A stretch of 64,000 bases of DNA from Nitratireductor kimnyeongensis. Lineage in GTDB: Bacteria > Pseudomonadota > Alphaproteobacteria > Rhizobiales > Rhizobiaceae. Within the stretch, counting starts at the first letter, position 1; every line of letters starts with the position of its first letter. The notes below the pieces were generated by a model, which had not been told where the DNA came from, made no database searches, and was given only the letters and a program-made list of their open reading frames with translations. The position numbers and the translations under genes were made by a program. The stretch covers positions 186,001 through 250,000 of the forward strand of contig NZ_CP078144.1 in assembly GCF_019891395.1 (NCBI RefSeq), in the 5' to 3' direction. Positions 35,811 through 44,059 of this stretch are shown piece after piece.

Positions 35811-37139
35811 TCAGGGAAGCGTCTTGCCTGCGTAGGTGCGCTCGAATTTGCGCAGCATCGCGTTGGAACGCTCGACGGCATCGTCCAATGCCTCCTGCGG
35901 GGTCTTCTGGCTACTCAGCACGGCTTGCATCTGCGAGGTCCACTCGGCGCGGATCTGCACGAAGCTGCCGAGGCGGATGCCGCGGGTCAGTGGGGTGACC
36001 GGCGTGTAGGTGAGTGATTCAATGGCTTTCTCGCGACCCTTGTAGGGGCGTTCGTCGTAAAAGCCTTTCTTGACGAGATAGTCGAAGCCTTCGTCAGTCA
36101 CCGGAATATAGCCTGTCACCGTGCTCCAGAACTCGGCGGATTCGGGCTTGGCGAGGAATTTGAAATACTCGGCAGCGCCGCGATATTGTTCTTCGGTCTT
36201 GCCGGAAAGCGTCCAGAGCGATGCGCCGCCCACGACCGAGTTCTTGCGCTCCGTGCCCTCATAGACCGGCAGCATGGCCACGTCCCAGAGGAACCCTTCG
36301 CCGACCTGCTCGGTGACGGCCTGGTGGCTCGCGATGGAGCCGAAGTAATGCGCGCACTCGCCGGCAGCAAAGGCGTCGCGGGTGGAGAGGCCGGTTTCGC
36401 GGGTCTTGATGACCAGCAAGCCTTCATCGATCCAGCGCTTGATGTCCTTCATGTGTTTGGCGTGGAGCGTGGTGTTGAACACCACTTCGGCGTCGAGACC
36501 GTCATAGCCATTGTTTTTCGTGGCGATCGGCTCGCCATGAACCATGGAGAATTGCTCCAGGTCGACCCATGAGGACGGAGCGTAACCGGCAGGGCAGGCG
36601 CTGCCGGCTTCCTTCAGCTCGCGCAGGACCTGCTCATACTGTTCCCAGGTCTTGGGTGCTTCGTCGCGGCCGATGGATTTGTACGCATCGACGTTCCAGT
36701 ACATCATTGCCGTGGAGGAGTTGAACGGCATGGACCACAGGCGGCCCTCAGAGTCGGCGTAGTAGTTGGCGATGCCCGGGAAATAGGAGTCCCAGTCGAT
36801 GTCGATGCCGTGATCTTCCATAAGCTTGTAAGCCGGATAAACCTGACCGGAAAGCATCAGGTCCGGGGCCGAAACCTCGACGCCCTGAACAATGGTAGGG
36901 TGCTTCTTAGCGCGGAAGGCGGCGATGGTGTTCTGCAGGGCCGTGGCATAGTCGCCCTGGCTGACGCAGGAAATTTCGTATGTGTCCTGCGAGGCGTTGA
37001 AGCGGTCGCAGGTGGCCTGGACCTGCTCACCGAGCTGGCCGGTAAGCCCGTACCAGTATTCGAACTTGACCTTCTCGGCCTGGGCCGATGTGGACAGTGC
37101 CAACAGCGCGAACGCGCCTGCAATAAGTGTCTTTTGCAT
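35811..37139 (-). CDS. ugpB: glycerol-3-phosphate-binding periplasmic protein
   Basis: The 442-residue protein has a cleavable signal peptide (MQKTLIAGAFALLALSTSAQA) and then KVKFEYWYGLTGQLGEQVQA, which matches the start of mature UgpB. Other family blocks include MPFNSSTAMMYWNVDAY, SWVDLEQFSMVHGEPIATKN and GYIPVTDEGFDYL. It binds sn-glycerol 3-phosphate and glycerophosphodiesters in the periplasm. It is first in the ugpBAEC-EEP unit, about 70 bases downstream of tandem PhoB half-sites, so phosphate-starvation control is expected. Confidence 0.92.
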   Translation of the reverse strand: MQKTLIAGAFALLALSTSAQAEKVKFEYWYGLTGQLGEQVQATCDRFNASQDTYEISCVSQGDYATALQNTIAAFRAKKHPTIVQGVEVSAPDLMLSGQVYPAYKLMEDHGIDIDWDSYFPGIANYYADSEGRLWSMPFNSSTAMMYWNVDAYKSIGRDEAPKTWEQYEQVLRELKEAGSACPAGYAPSSWVDLEQFSMVHGEPIATKNNGYDGLDAEVVFNTTLHAKHMKDIKRWIDEGLLVIKTRETGLSTRDAFAAGECAHYFGSIASHQAVTEQVGEGFLWDVAMLPVYEGTERKNSVVGGASLWTLSGKTEEQYRGAAEYFKFLAKPESAEFWSTVTGYIPVTDEGFDYLVKKGFYDERPYKGREKAIESLTYTPVTPLTRGIRLGSFVQIRAEWTSQMQAVLSSQKTPQEALDDAVERSNAMLRKFERTYAGKTLP

Positions 37140-37206
37140 TGTGTTTCCCTTGGATGGAAGAAGCGGTCGCCGGCACCAGCACCGGTCGCGCCTTGGCCTA
37201 TCGGTG

Positions 37207-37250
37207 TGCCTTGACAGTCGGGTGACCGCGAAATGAAACTTATTTGACAG
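37207..37250 (-). promoter_or_regulatory. tandem Pho box upstream of ugpB
   Basis: Read on the minus strand, four consecutive 11-base units begin CTGTCA, GTTTCA, CGGTCA and CTGTCA. PhoB binds direct repeats of CTGTCA-type half-sites spaced 11 bases apart, so this looks like two adjacent PhoB dimer sites. It ends about 67 bases before the ugpB start. Confidence 0.7.
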
Positions 37251-37265
37251 CTGGCAAGCGGCTGA

Positions 37266-38114
37266 TTAGCCGGCCACTTTTTCGCGCTCAGCACCGTCGT
37301 CGGCGTGCCTGCGCCGTTTGCCGAACAGGCCGTCGGCCATTTCCGCGTGGCGGTGAATGTAATCGTGGAAGTGGACAAGCGTGCTGTTCTCGTCTGCCAG
37401 AACCACGGCATACTGGGCAGGGCCATCGAGACGCAATGGCTCGCCAGGCATGCCCGGCAGATGGGCGTTCACGTCATAATGGTTGCCCGAAATCGTGGTC
37501 AGCGGGATGCCATGCCACAGGCCCGTCGTCTGCCGGTGCACATGGCCGGCAATCACCTGACGAATGTCGGGATGCGTCTTCAGTACGTCGAGGAATCGCT
37601 CCGATTCCTGAAGCTTGATCCGGTCCACGGGCATGTAAAGATCGTTAGCGTGGTGGTGCATAACGATGATGACGGGCCGGTCCTTCGCTTCTTCCAAGCG
37701 AGCCGCAAGCCATGAAAGCCGCTGGTCACAGAGCACACCGCTGACGATCTCCGGCTCAGACGAATCGATGACGATGACGCGGTATCCCTTTGCGTCTATG
37801 GCCTTCTGGATGTGGCCGTTTTCATCGTCGTGCAGGGTGCCGAACACGTCCTTGAACCGGTCGCGGTGATCGTGATTGCCGAGCGTGAGTACCACCGGCA
37901 TCCGGAGCTGGTCGATCATGCGGTCGAGAGTTTCATAGGCCGGAATTTCACCGCGGTCGGCAAGGTCGCCGGCGAAAATGCAGAAATCAGCATCACCATG
38001 ATTGATATTTGCGCTGTCGATGGCCGCCTGCAGGCGCTTGGTCGTGTCCAGCCCGTTTGTGGCGAAGCCCTCCGGTGAAAGATGGATGTCGCTCATGACG
38101 ATGAATTTCAGCAT
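37266..38114 (-). CDS. metallophosphoesterase, GpdQ/CpdA-like phosphodiesterase
   Basis: The 282-residue protein has the five metallophosphoesterase blocks: MSDIHLSPEG (Asp and His at the dimetal site), FAGDLADRG, GNHDHRDRF, VMHHHAND and GHVHRQT. This set is characteristic of the class III phosphodiesterase family that includes the glycerophosphodiesterase GpdQ and the cAMP phosphodiesterase CpdA. No signal peptide is seen. Its place before ugpBAEC suggests hydrolysis of glycerophosphodiesters. ATG 38114 is preceded by AGCGGGG; an upstream start adds 15 residues. Confidence 0.87.
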   Translation of the reverse strand: MLKFIVMSDIHLSPEGFATNGLDTTKRLQAAIDSANINHGDADFCIFAGDLADRGEIPAYETLDRMIDQLRMPVVLTLGNHDHRDRFKDVFGTLHDDENGHIQKAIDAKGYRVIVIDSSEPEIVSGVLCDQRLSWLAARLEEAKDRPVIIVMHHHANDLYMPVDRIKLQESERFLDVLKTHPDIRQVIAGHVHRQTTGLWHGIPLTTISGNHYDVNAHLPGMPGEPLRLDGPAQYAVVLADENSTLVHFHDYIHRHAEMADGLFGKRRRHADDGAEREKVAG

Positions 38115-38130
38115 GATTGCCCCGCTGTCT

Positions 38131-38162
38131 TGTGTGGTTTCGGGCCGGGTGGCCACCACACA
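38131..38162. repeat. inverted repeat before the metallophosphoesterase gene
   Basis: TGTGTGGT and ACCACACA form an 8-bp inverted repeat 16 bases apart. CCGC/GCGG bases outside the arms extend the pairing with a small bulge. It lies 17 bases upstream of the ATG and could be an operator or a leader structure affecting translation. Confidence 0.4.
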
Positions 38163-38213
38163 GCGGGTATCATCGCCCTGTGTCGGACGGCTGACAGATT
38201 TGTTGCGACTATA

Positions 38214-39155
38214 TTACAGGGGGGTGACCGAGGCGTCGGCCTGTGGGTGAGGCGCGGAAGCGATTGCGTATTTTTCGATCATCGTCTCGAGATAACTCGC
38301 CGCTTCTTCGCCTTTCAGAGCATCTCCCCAGAGCCGTTCGGCAATGTCTTCATGCAGGGTCATGGCTTCCGGCGCCGAGGTGATGAGCGCCACGCCTACG
38401 CGAATGTTCGGCTGTTCGCCGAGCCGGAAGGGACTGATGGCCAGAACCGACCTGTCCTGTTGTCGGAAGATCTGAAAACTGGTTGCGGGCACCGGCTCGC
38501 GTACAATGCCGATCTGGATGCCGATTGGCTGTTCGCGTAGCATGGAAAGAATGTATTCGGCTTCGCGGCGTGCCTGAAGGCGGCGTTTATCGACGACATC
38601 CGGGGGCAGGTCGTGCCGACCGATCAGCCCATGTAGCAGAAATCCTTCGAGATCGGACGAGGCGATCAGGCTCACGATCAGTGGCCGGCGCAGACGAAAC
38701 GCTTTCTTGCGTGCGCGCAAAATATCGATGAGCGCATCGACCAGCTCTCCCGCGCTGTCGTCGGGATCGACTTCCGCGGGAACGGATTCGCGCAGCACCT
38801 CTTGCAAAGCATTGTCATAGGCATCGGAAGTGAGGAGATAGGAAACCGGGCTGAACAGGCCGATCACCTGCTGGCAGTCGTCTTCGAGTTGCCGCATGCG
38901 CTCGAAAAAGGCGATGGCGCTTGAAACATACTCCACGCCGACGCCCATCAGGCTTGGCAGCGAAACGCCCAGCACATCGGCGATGCTGGTGAGCATTTCG
39001 ATCTTGCGAATTGCGCCTTTTTCCGCGCGATAAAGCGCGGCGCGCGAGATGCCGAGCTTTTCTGCCAGTTCATCGGGAGCAAGCCCCTTGCCGAGACGAT
39101 ACGCGCGCAGCCGGGCACCGATGTCGCTGAATCTGATCAAGTCGCCCTGTGACAC
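38214..39155 (-). CDS. XRE-family transcriptional regulator
   Basis: The 313-residue protein has an N-terminal Cro/CI-type helix-turn-helix (IGARLRAYRLGKGLAPDELA, KLGISRAALYRAEKG, near residues 10-55). A C-terminal region of about 240 residues has no domain I can name. It is divergent from the TRAP operon at 39353 and shares a 197-base spacer with it, so it probably regulates that operon. GTG 39155 was chosen because it places the DNA-binding domain right at the N-terminus; a TTG 60 bases upstream is possible. Confidence 0.82.
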   Translation of the reverse strand: MSQGDLIRFSDIGARLRAYRLGKGLAPDELAEKLGISRAALYRAEKGAIRKIEMLTSIADVLGVSLPSLMGVGVEYVSSAIAFFERMRQLEDDCQQVIGLFSPVSYLLTSDAYDNALQEVLRESVPAEVDPDDSAGELVDALIDILRARKKAFRLRRPLIVSLIASSDLEGFLLHGLIGRHDLPPDVVDKRRLQARREAEYILSMLREQPIGIQIGIVREPVPATSFQIFRQQDRSVLAISPFRLGEQPNIRVGVALITSAPEAMTLHEDIAERLWGDALKGEEAASYLETMIEKYAIASAPHPQADASVTPL

Positions 39156-39270
39156 GCTTTTTTCTCGCAAGTTCCCGTGCCTTCCGTTATCGGGTGCGCT
39201 GTGCCGGCTTGTCAACGCAGCTGCTCAAATTCCCACCAAAAGCTCACAATTTGGACAAAAAAGCAAATCG

Positions 39271-39320
39271 TCTCATTTTTGAGAATTTCCGTTGACAGGC
39301 ATTTTGGGGGCTCGTAATCT
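39271..39320 (+). promoter_or_regulatory. promoter and candidate operator of the TRAP operon
   Basis: TTGACA (39292-39297) and TAATCT (39315-39320) are separated by exactly 17 bases, a near-consensus sigma-70 promoter. The inverted repeat TCTCA/TGAGA (39271-39284) lies just upstream and could bind the divergent XRE regulator. The leader to the ATG at 39353 is about 25 bases. Confidence 0.6.
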
Positions 39321-39352
39321 GCTTGTTTAAAAACCAAAGGAGAGGCGGAACA

Positions 39353-40378
39353 ATGAAACATCTCTTTACGAAACTGGCTGCAACGACTGTTATGGGCGTG
39401 GCTGGCGCGGCATTCGCGACAGGCGTCTTCGCTGCGGATTTCGTTGCCAAGATCGGCCATCTGGAATCGGCGCAGCAGTCGCGCCATGTTCATCTTGAGA
39501 AGGTGGCCAAGCTGGTCAATGAGCGGACCGACGGTGCGGTTGAGTTCCAGCTCTTCCCGCAGGGCCAGCTCGGTCAGCAGCGCGAAATGACCGAGGGTGT
39601 CCAGCTTGGAACCCTTGAGGCGACAGTGGCTCCGGCTGCCTTCCTTGGCGGTTTCAACCCCGCCGTCTCCATCTTGGATATCCCGTTCCTGCTTCCCGAC
39701 AATGATGAAACCGCCCAGAAGATCCGCGGCGGTGCGTTCGGTGAGGCGCTTTGCGATAGCTTCAATTCGCGCGGCGTGACCTGCATCGGCCTTTGGCCCA
39801 ACGGCAAGAAGAGTTTCACCTCCTCCAAGCCGCTCGCAAGCCTTGAGGATTTCGCCGGACAGAAATTCCGCGTGATGGATTCCAACATCCTGATCGAGCA
39901 GTTTAACTCGCTTGGCGCTTCGGCCATCGCGCTTCCCTTTGGCGAGCTCTACACCGCCCTGCAGACGGGCGTTGTCGATGGTGAGGAGAACCCGCTCGAC
40001 ACCATCCAGCGCATGAAATTCTACGAAGTGCAGAAGCACCTCGTGCTCTCTGACCATGGCGCGATGGAAGACGTGATCCTCTTCAACCCGGCCTGGTGGG
40101 CAAGCCTTCCCGAAGAGCATCAGAAGACCATTGTGGATACCTTCAATGAGGTCATTCCCGAACTGATCAACCACAAGGCCGAGGCTGTCGCTGCGGCGCT
40201 TGAGGAGATCAAGGCATCCGGTATCGACATCCGCGAGATGAGCGATGAAGAGAAAGCCGCTTTCCGTGACAAGATGTATCCGGCTGCACGCGCTGCTTTT
40301 ATCGAGCGCGCCGGCGATGAGGGCGAGAACCTGATCGCCGTATACGAAAAGGAATATGAGGCTGCGGGCGCAGAGTAA
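39353..40378 (+). CDS. TRAP transporter substrate-binding protein (DctP)
   Basis: The 341-residue periplasmic receptor has a signal peptide ending near GVFAAD. It has DctP-family blocks: QLFPQGQLGQQREMTEGVQL, the carboxylate-binding Arg in GQKFRVM, and LPFGELYTALQTGVVDGEEN. It binds a carboxylate solute and delivers it to the DctQM permease. ATG 39353 has AAAGGAGAGG upstream. The downstream genes for PyrK-like, PyrD, carbamoylase-type hydrolase and PyrE proteins suggest a pyrimidine acid such as orotate as ligand, which is inference. Confidence 0.92.
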   Translation: MKHLFTKLAATTVMGVAGAAFATGVFAADFVAKIGHLESAQQSRHVHLEKVAKLVNERTDGAVEFQLFPQGQLGQQREMTEGVQLGTLEATVAPAAFLGGFNPAVSILDIPFLLPDNDETAQKIRGGAFGEALCDSFNSRGVTCIGLWPNGKKSFTSSKPLASLEDFAGQKFRVMDSNILIEQFNSLGASAIALPFGELYTALQTGVVDGEENPLDTIQRMKFYEVQKHLVLSDHGAMEDVILFNPAWWASLPEEHQKTIVDTFNEVIPELINHKAEAVAAALEEIKASGIDIREMSDEEKAAFRDKMYPAARAAFIERAGDEGENLIAVYEKEYEAAGAE

Positions 40379-40418
40379 GCGCCGCCTCAAACCTGTACCA
40401 GAGCATTGACGTTCACAT

Positions 40419-40454
40419 GCCGGGCTTCATCGTGAGCCCGGCAGCGGCTTCTTT
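40419..40454 (+). terminator. attenuating terminator between dctP and dctQ
   Basis: GCCGGGCT and AGCCCGGC form a perfect 8-bp stem (40419-40442) and a T-rich run TTCTTTTTT follows a few bases later. It lies between the binding-protein and permease genes, where partial termination would give more receptor than permease. Confidence 0.55.
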
Positions 40455-40492
40455 TTTCCAGGGCAGCGGTTTCTTATTCAAGGATCGAGACT

Positions 40493-40990
40493 TTGAAAGC
40501 ACTTGCCATCATCAGGACCGCGGAGCGCGTAGCGGCGGTCTCCATCTTTCTGACCATGGTCGCGCTCTATTCTGCGAACGTGCTCGCCCGGCAGGTCGGC
40601 GGCACGTTTGCCTCCGAGTTTGCCTGGGTCGAGGAAGCCGTGCGGCTGATGAGCCTCTTCCTCGTTTTCCTGACGGTCGGTCTTGCCCTTGAGAAGGGGC
40701 GTCATGCCGGTGTTCACACCTGGCGCGACCGCATTGCGCGGGCGACCGGGCTGCCGCTCCGAAAGATCATCGACGCGGTCGGCTTCGTGTTCTGCATCTA
40801 TCTTGTCTGGCTTGGCTATCAGATGACCGCTTTCGTCTACGGCATGGGCCAGAAGAGCCCGACGCTGAACATTCCGGTCTTCTGGATCTATCTCGCGCCC
40901 ACCATCGGTTTTGCACTCATGGCGCTGCGTTTTGCCCTCAGCTTCTTCGGCCGCATCGATCGTTTTGCCGGACAGGCGTCGGAGGAATAA
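40493..40990 (+). CDS. TRAP transporter small permease (DctQ)
   Basis: The 165-residue protein has four hydrophobic helices and the DctQ family pattern NVLARQVGGTFASEFAWVEE near residues 26-45, then EKGRHAGVHT. A TTG start at 40493 is supported by AAGGATCGA just upstream and by the family N-terminus. Its stop overlaps the DctM start. It forms the permease with DctM. Confidence 0.9.
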   Translation: MKALAIIRTAERVAAVSIFLTMVALYSANVLARQVGGTFASEFAWVEEAVRLMSLFLVFLTVGLALEKGRHAGVHTWRDRIARATGLPLRKIIDAVGFVFCIYLVWLGYQMTAFVYGMGQKSPTLNIPVFWIYLAPTIGFALMALRFALSFFGRIDRFAGQASEE

Positions 40991-42276
40991 TGATCCTTTT
41001 TGCACTCGTTATTATTGTCGCGGTCCTGCTTCTGGTCCTTGGTTTCGAGATGTTTCTCGTGCTGGGCGTGCCGGCGCTCATGATCAAGGAATTTTTCTAC
41101 GGAAACCTGCCAGACCCGGTGGTCGTGCAAAAGATTCTGGGCGGCATCAACCACACCACGCTTCTGGCCATTCCCTTCTTCATCCTGGCGGCCGAGCTGA
41201 TGGGCGAGGGGCAGATCGCCCGACGCCTCACCGGCCTCGTCAAGGTGTTGGTCGGTCATCTGCGCGGCGGCATGGGCTACACCACGATCGGCGGCTCCAT
41301 GGCGTTCGGTTCGGTTTCCGGCTCCGCCCCGGCCACTGTCGCGGCAATGGCGCGCATGGTCTATCCGGAGATGCGCAAGGCCGGTTTCAGCGACAAATTC
41401 TCGCTCGGTCTCATCGTTTCAAGCGCCGAGACAGCGCTGCTCATTCCGCCGTCGATCACCTTCATTATCTATGGCTGGATGACCGGCACCTCGGTTGCCA
41501 AGCTGTTTGTCGGGGGCCTCGCCGTGGGCCTGGTGCTGGGCCTTGCTTTTGCCATCATGGCAGCGCTTGAGGCGCGCCGCTCAGGCGTCGAGCGCGGGCC
41601 GCGCACGAGCTGGCGCGAGCGCCTTGTCGCAATCCGGGAGGCGGGCTGGGCGCTGGGCATGCCGGTCATCATTCTGGGCGGCATCTACAGCGGCTATTTC
41701 ACGCCCACCGAGGCGGCGGCCGCAAGCGTTGTCTACGCCATTTTCGTGGAAGGCGTGATCTTCCGCGAGCTGACCTTGCGCAAGCTTTTTGCCGTCACGG
41801 AACGTGCGGCCATCTCCACCGCCATCATCTTCATCCTGCTGGCGATGGGCGGGCTGCTTTCCTATTTCATCACGCTGGCGCAGGTGCCATCGGCGATCAC
41901 CGCGTTCCTCGACGCCATCCACGCCGGACCGATCATGTTCCTCCTGATCGTGAACATCAGCTTCCTGATCGCAGGCATGTTCATCGATCCGAATTCGGCG
42001 CTCTTGATTCTCGTTCCGCCGCTCTATCCAGTGGCGACGGCGCTCGGTATCGATCCGGTTCATTTCGGCATGATCGTCACGCTGAACATTTCGATCGGCA
42101 TGATCACGCCGCCCTTCGGCCTCGATATCTTCGTGGCGTCCTCGACGCTCTCCAAGCCGGTTCTCACGATCATTTCGGGCCTGTGGCCCTTTATCATCGC
42201 GAACCTCATCGTGCTGGCGATCATCACCTATGTGCCCGACATTTCCACCTTCCTGCCCAACCTCGTGTTCGGCTGA
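40990..42276 (+). CDS. TRAP transporter large permease (DctM)
   Basis: The 428-residue membrane protein has about twelve helices and the DctM signatures GGSMAFGSVSGSAPATVAAM, PPSITFIIYGWMTGTS and TPPFGLDIFVASS. It is the transport subunit driven by sodium or protons. GGAGG precedes the ATG, and it shares one base with the DctQ stop. The PyrK-like gene follows after 26 bases, so transporter and enzymes are probably one operon. Confidence 0.93.
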   Translation: MILFALVIIVAVLLLVLGFEMFLVLGVPALMIKEFFYGNLPDPVVVQKILGGINHTTLLAIPFFILAAELMGEGQIARRLTGLVKVLVGHLRGGMGYTTIGGSMAFGSVSGSAPATVAAMARMVYPEMRKAGFSDKFSLGLIVSSAETALLIPPSITFIIYGWMTGTSVAKLFVGGLAVGLVLGLAFAIMAALEARRSGVERGPRTSWRERLVAIREAGWALGMPVIILGGIYSGYFTPTEAAAASVVYAIFVEGVIFRELTLRKLFAVTERAAISTAIIFILLAMGGLLSYFITLAQVPSAITAFLDAIHAGPIMFLLIVNISFLIAGMFIDPNSALLILVPPLYPVATALGIDPVHFGMIVTLNISIGMITPPFGLDIFVASSTLSKPVLTIISGLWPFIIANLIVLAIITYVPDISTFLPNLVFG

Positions 42277-42302
42277 CGGAAATGCCAGAAAGGATTGAAA
42301 CG

Positions 42303-43121
42303 ATGGACGACGTGCCGTCAATCAAGGCTTTCGAGCTGCCGCTCTCGGTCAAGAGCAACGAGCCGGTCAATGGCGAATACCGCCTTCTGGTTCTTGCAGC
42401 GCCGCACGATATCCTGAAGCGCTGCCGGGCCGGGCAGTTCTTTCATCTGCTTTGCCCGCAGGCGGGGGGCGAAACGCCCTATCTGCGCAGGCCCATGAGC
42501 ATTTATGGCTTCTATCCCGAAAAGGGGGAGCTGCATTTCCTCTACAAGGTTACGGGGGCGGGCACTCGTGCCCTGGCCACGCTGTCGCTCGGCGACAGGC
42601 TGAATGTTCTGGGCCCGCTCGGTGAGCCGTTCACCATTGCCGATGACTGGCAGGATCTTGTGCTGGTGGCGCGCGGCGTCGGGCTTGCCACGCTTGCCCC
42701 GCTGGCGCTGGAGGCCAACCGTCTTGGCCGCAGGCTCACCGCGATCTGCAGCGCGCGCCATCCCGACTATCTGATGTCGACGGATTATTTCGAGTCGCTC
42801 GGTGCGGATGTCATCACGCTGACCGACGCGGAAGGCACGTCGGATCTCGACAATCTGGAAAAGGTCATCGAGGGGCTAATCGCGGCCGGCCGTGCCGACG
42901 CGTTCTACACATGCGGCTCCAACCGCATGCTGCGACTGTTGCAGACCATCGGCGAACGGCACGGTATTCCCGGCCAGATCGCACTGGAGCAGCAGATGGC
43001 CTGCGGCATCGGCATGTGCCATTGCTGCGTACGCCCGTTCACTCGCGGCAACCGGCAGGTGCATCTGAGAGTATGCCGCGAAGGCCCCGTCTTCGACATG
43101 ATGGAGGCGATCGCATGGTAG
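42303..43121 (+). CDS. pyrK: PyrK-like dihydroorotate dehydrogenase electron-transfer subunit
   Basis: The 272-residue protein has a ferredoxin-reductase FAD domain (LRRPMSIYGFYP near 61-72, YKVTGAGTRAL) and an NAD-binding domain. The C-terminal [2Fe-2S] site has Cys234, Cys239, Cys242 and Cys258 (CGIGMCHCC and VCREGPVF), as in PyrK. In class 1B dihydroorotate dehydrogenase this subunit passes electrons between NAD(H) and PyrD. It overlaps the following pyrD by seven bases. The start MDDVPS at 42303 has AGGA upstream; MPERIE at 42282 is an alternative. Alphaproteobacteria usually use the quinone-linked class 2 enzyme, so this pair is notable. Confidence 0.85.
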   Translation: MDDVPSIKAFELPLSVKSNEPVNGEYRLLVLAAPHDILKRCRAGQFFHLLCPQAGGETPYLRRPMSIYGFYPEKGELHFLYKVTGAGTRALATLSLGDRLNVLGPLGEPFTIADDWQDLVLVARGVGLATLAPLALEANRLGRRLTAICSARHPDYLMSTDYFESLGADVITLTDAEGTSDLDNLEKVIEGLIAAGRADAFYTCGSNRMLRLLQTIGERHGIPGQIALEQQMACGIGMCHCCVRPFTRGNRQVHLRVCREGPVFDMMEAIAW

Positions 43122-44059
43122 ACCTTTCGGTCGATATTTCCGGGCTCAAGCTCAAGAACCCGATCATGCCGGCATCCGGCACCTTCTCCGAGGATCTCGC
43201 GGAGGTGTTCGATCTCGACCGGCTTGGCGCGCATGTGACCAAGACCATCACTCGTGGCTGGCGCGATGGAAATCCGACGCCGCGCGTGTGCGAGGTGAAT
43301 GGTTCAATGCTGAATTCCATTGGCATTCCGAGCAAGGGTGTGGGCGCCTTCATCGAGAAGGTCGTGCCGTTTTACGCCCATTACGAGACGCCGCTGGTGG
43401 TCTCCATTTCGGGAAACACGGCCGATGAATTCGCAACGCTGTGTTCCGAAGTCAGCGTCCCCGGCGTTGCGGCCATCGAGGTCAACATTTCGTGCCCGAA
43501 CATCGAGGAAGACGGTAAGGCCTTTGCCATCCGCCCATCCTCCACCCATGACGTGATGCGCAAGCTGCGGGCGGCGACCGATCTGCCGCTCTGGGCCAAG
43601 CTCACCCCCAATACGGGCGAAACGTCCGAGGTGGCGCGCGCTGCAGAAGAAGGCGGCGCCGATGCGTTGGTGGTGGCCAACACGATTCTGTCGATGGCCA
43701 TCGACATCAACACGCGCCGGCCCAAGCTGGGTAATCTGATGGGTGGCCTGTCCGGCCCCAGCCTGAAGCCCATCGCACTGCGCATGGCCTACCAGTGCGC
43801 CCGTGCGACCAAAATTCCGGTCATCGGTTGCGGCGGCATTTCCACGGTGGAAGACGTGATCGAATATCTGATCGCCGGGGCAAGCGCTGTTCAGGTGGGC
43901 ACTGCCACCTTCATTCATCCGACGATCATGTTGTCGCTGATCGATGGCCTGGAAGACTGGCTTTCAAACCAGGGGCTTTCCTCCGTGAAAGACCTTATCG
44001 GCTCCGTCATCGATGGCGAGCAGGATGAGTCTGTCGTCTTCATGGAAGCCGCGCCATGA
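43115..44059 (+). CDS. pyrD: dihydroorotate dehydrogenase, class 1B type
   Basis: The 314-residue flavin TIM-barrel protein has the class 1 features PIMPASGTF, NGSMLNSIGIPSKG, the catalytic cysteine in NISCPN, KLTPNTGE, and GCGGISTVEDVIEYLIAGA. These fit class 1B, and the pyrK-like partner supports that. It may oxidise dihydroorotate to orotate or run in reverse with NADH. The start overlaps pyrK; it is followed by an overlapping M20 hydrolase gene. Its location in a TRAP operon, not with other pyr biosynthesis genes, suggests salvage or catabolism. Confidence 0.88.
   Translation: MVDLSVDISGLKLKNPIMPASGTFSEDLAEVFDLDRLGAHVTKTITRGWRDGNPTPRVCEVNGSMLNSIGIPSKGVGAFIEKVVPFYAHYETPLVVSISGNTADEFATLCSEVSVPGVAAIEVNISCPNIEEDGKAFAIRPSSTHDVMRKLRAATDLPLWAKLTPNTGETSEVARAAEEGGADALVVANTILSMAIDINTRRPKLGNLMGGLSGPSLKPIALRMAYQCARATKIPVIGCGGISTVEDVIEYLIAGASAVQVGTATFIHPTIMLSLIDGLEDWLSNQGLSSVKDLIGSVIDGEQDESVVFMEAAP

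Noticed and set aside
38187..38219. Second Pho box before the metallophosphoesterase gene
   Set aside because: CTGTAA and CTGTCA are 22 bases apart on the minus strand, but the half-site between them does not match, so it was not listed as a site.
39212..40390. 392-codon open frame on the minus strand
   Set aside because: Antisense to the TRAP receptor gene and its promoter; no protein-family features.
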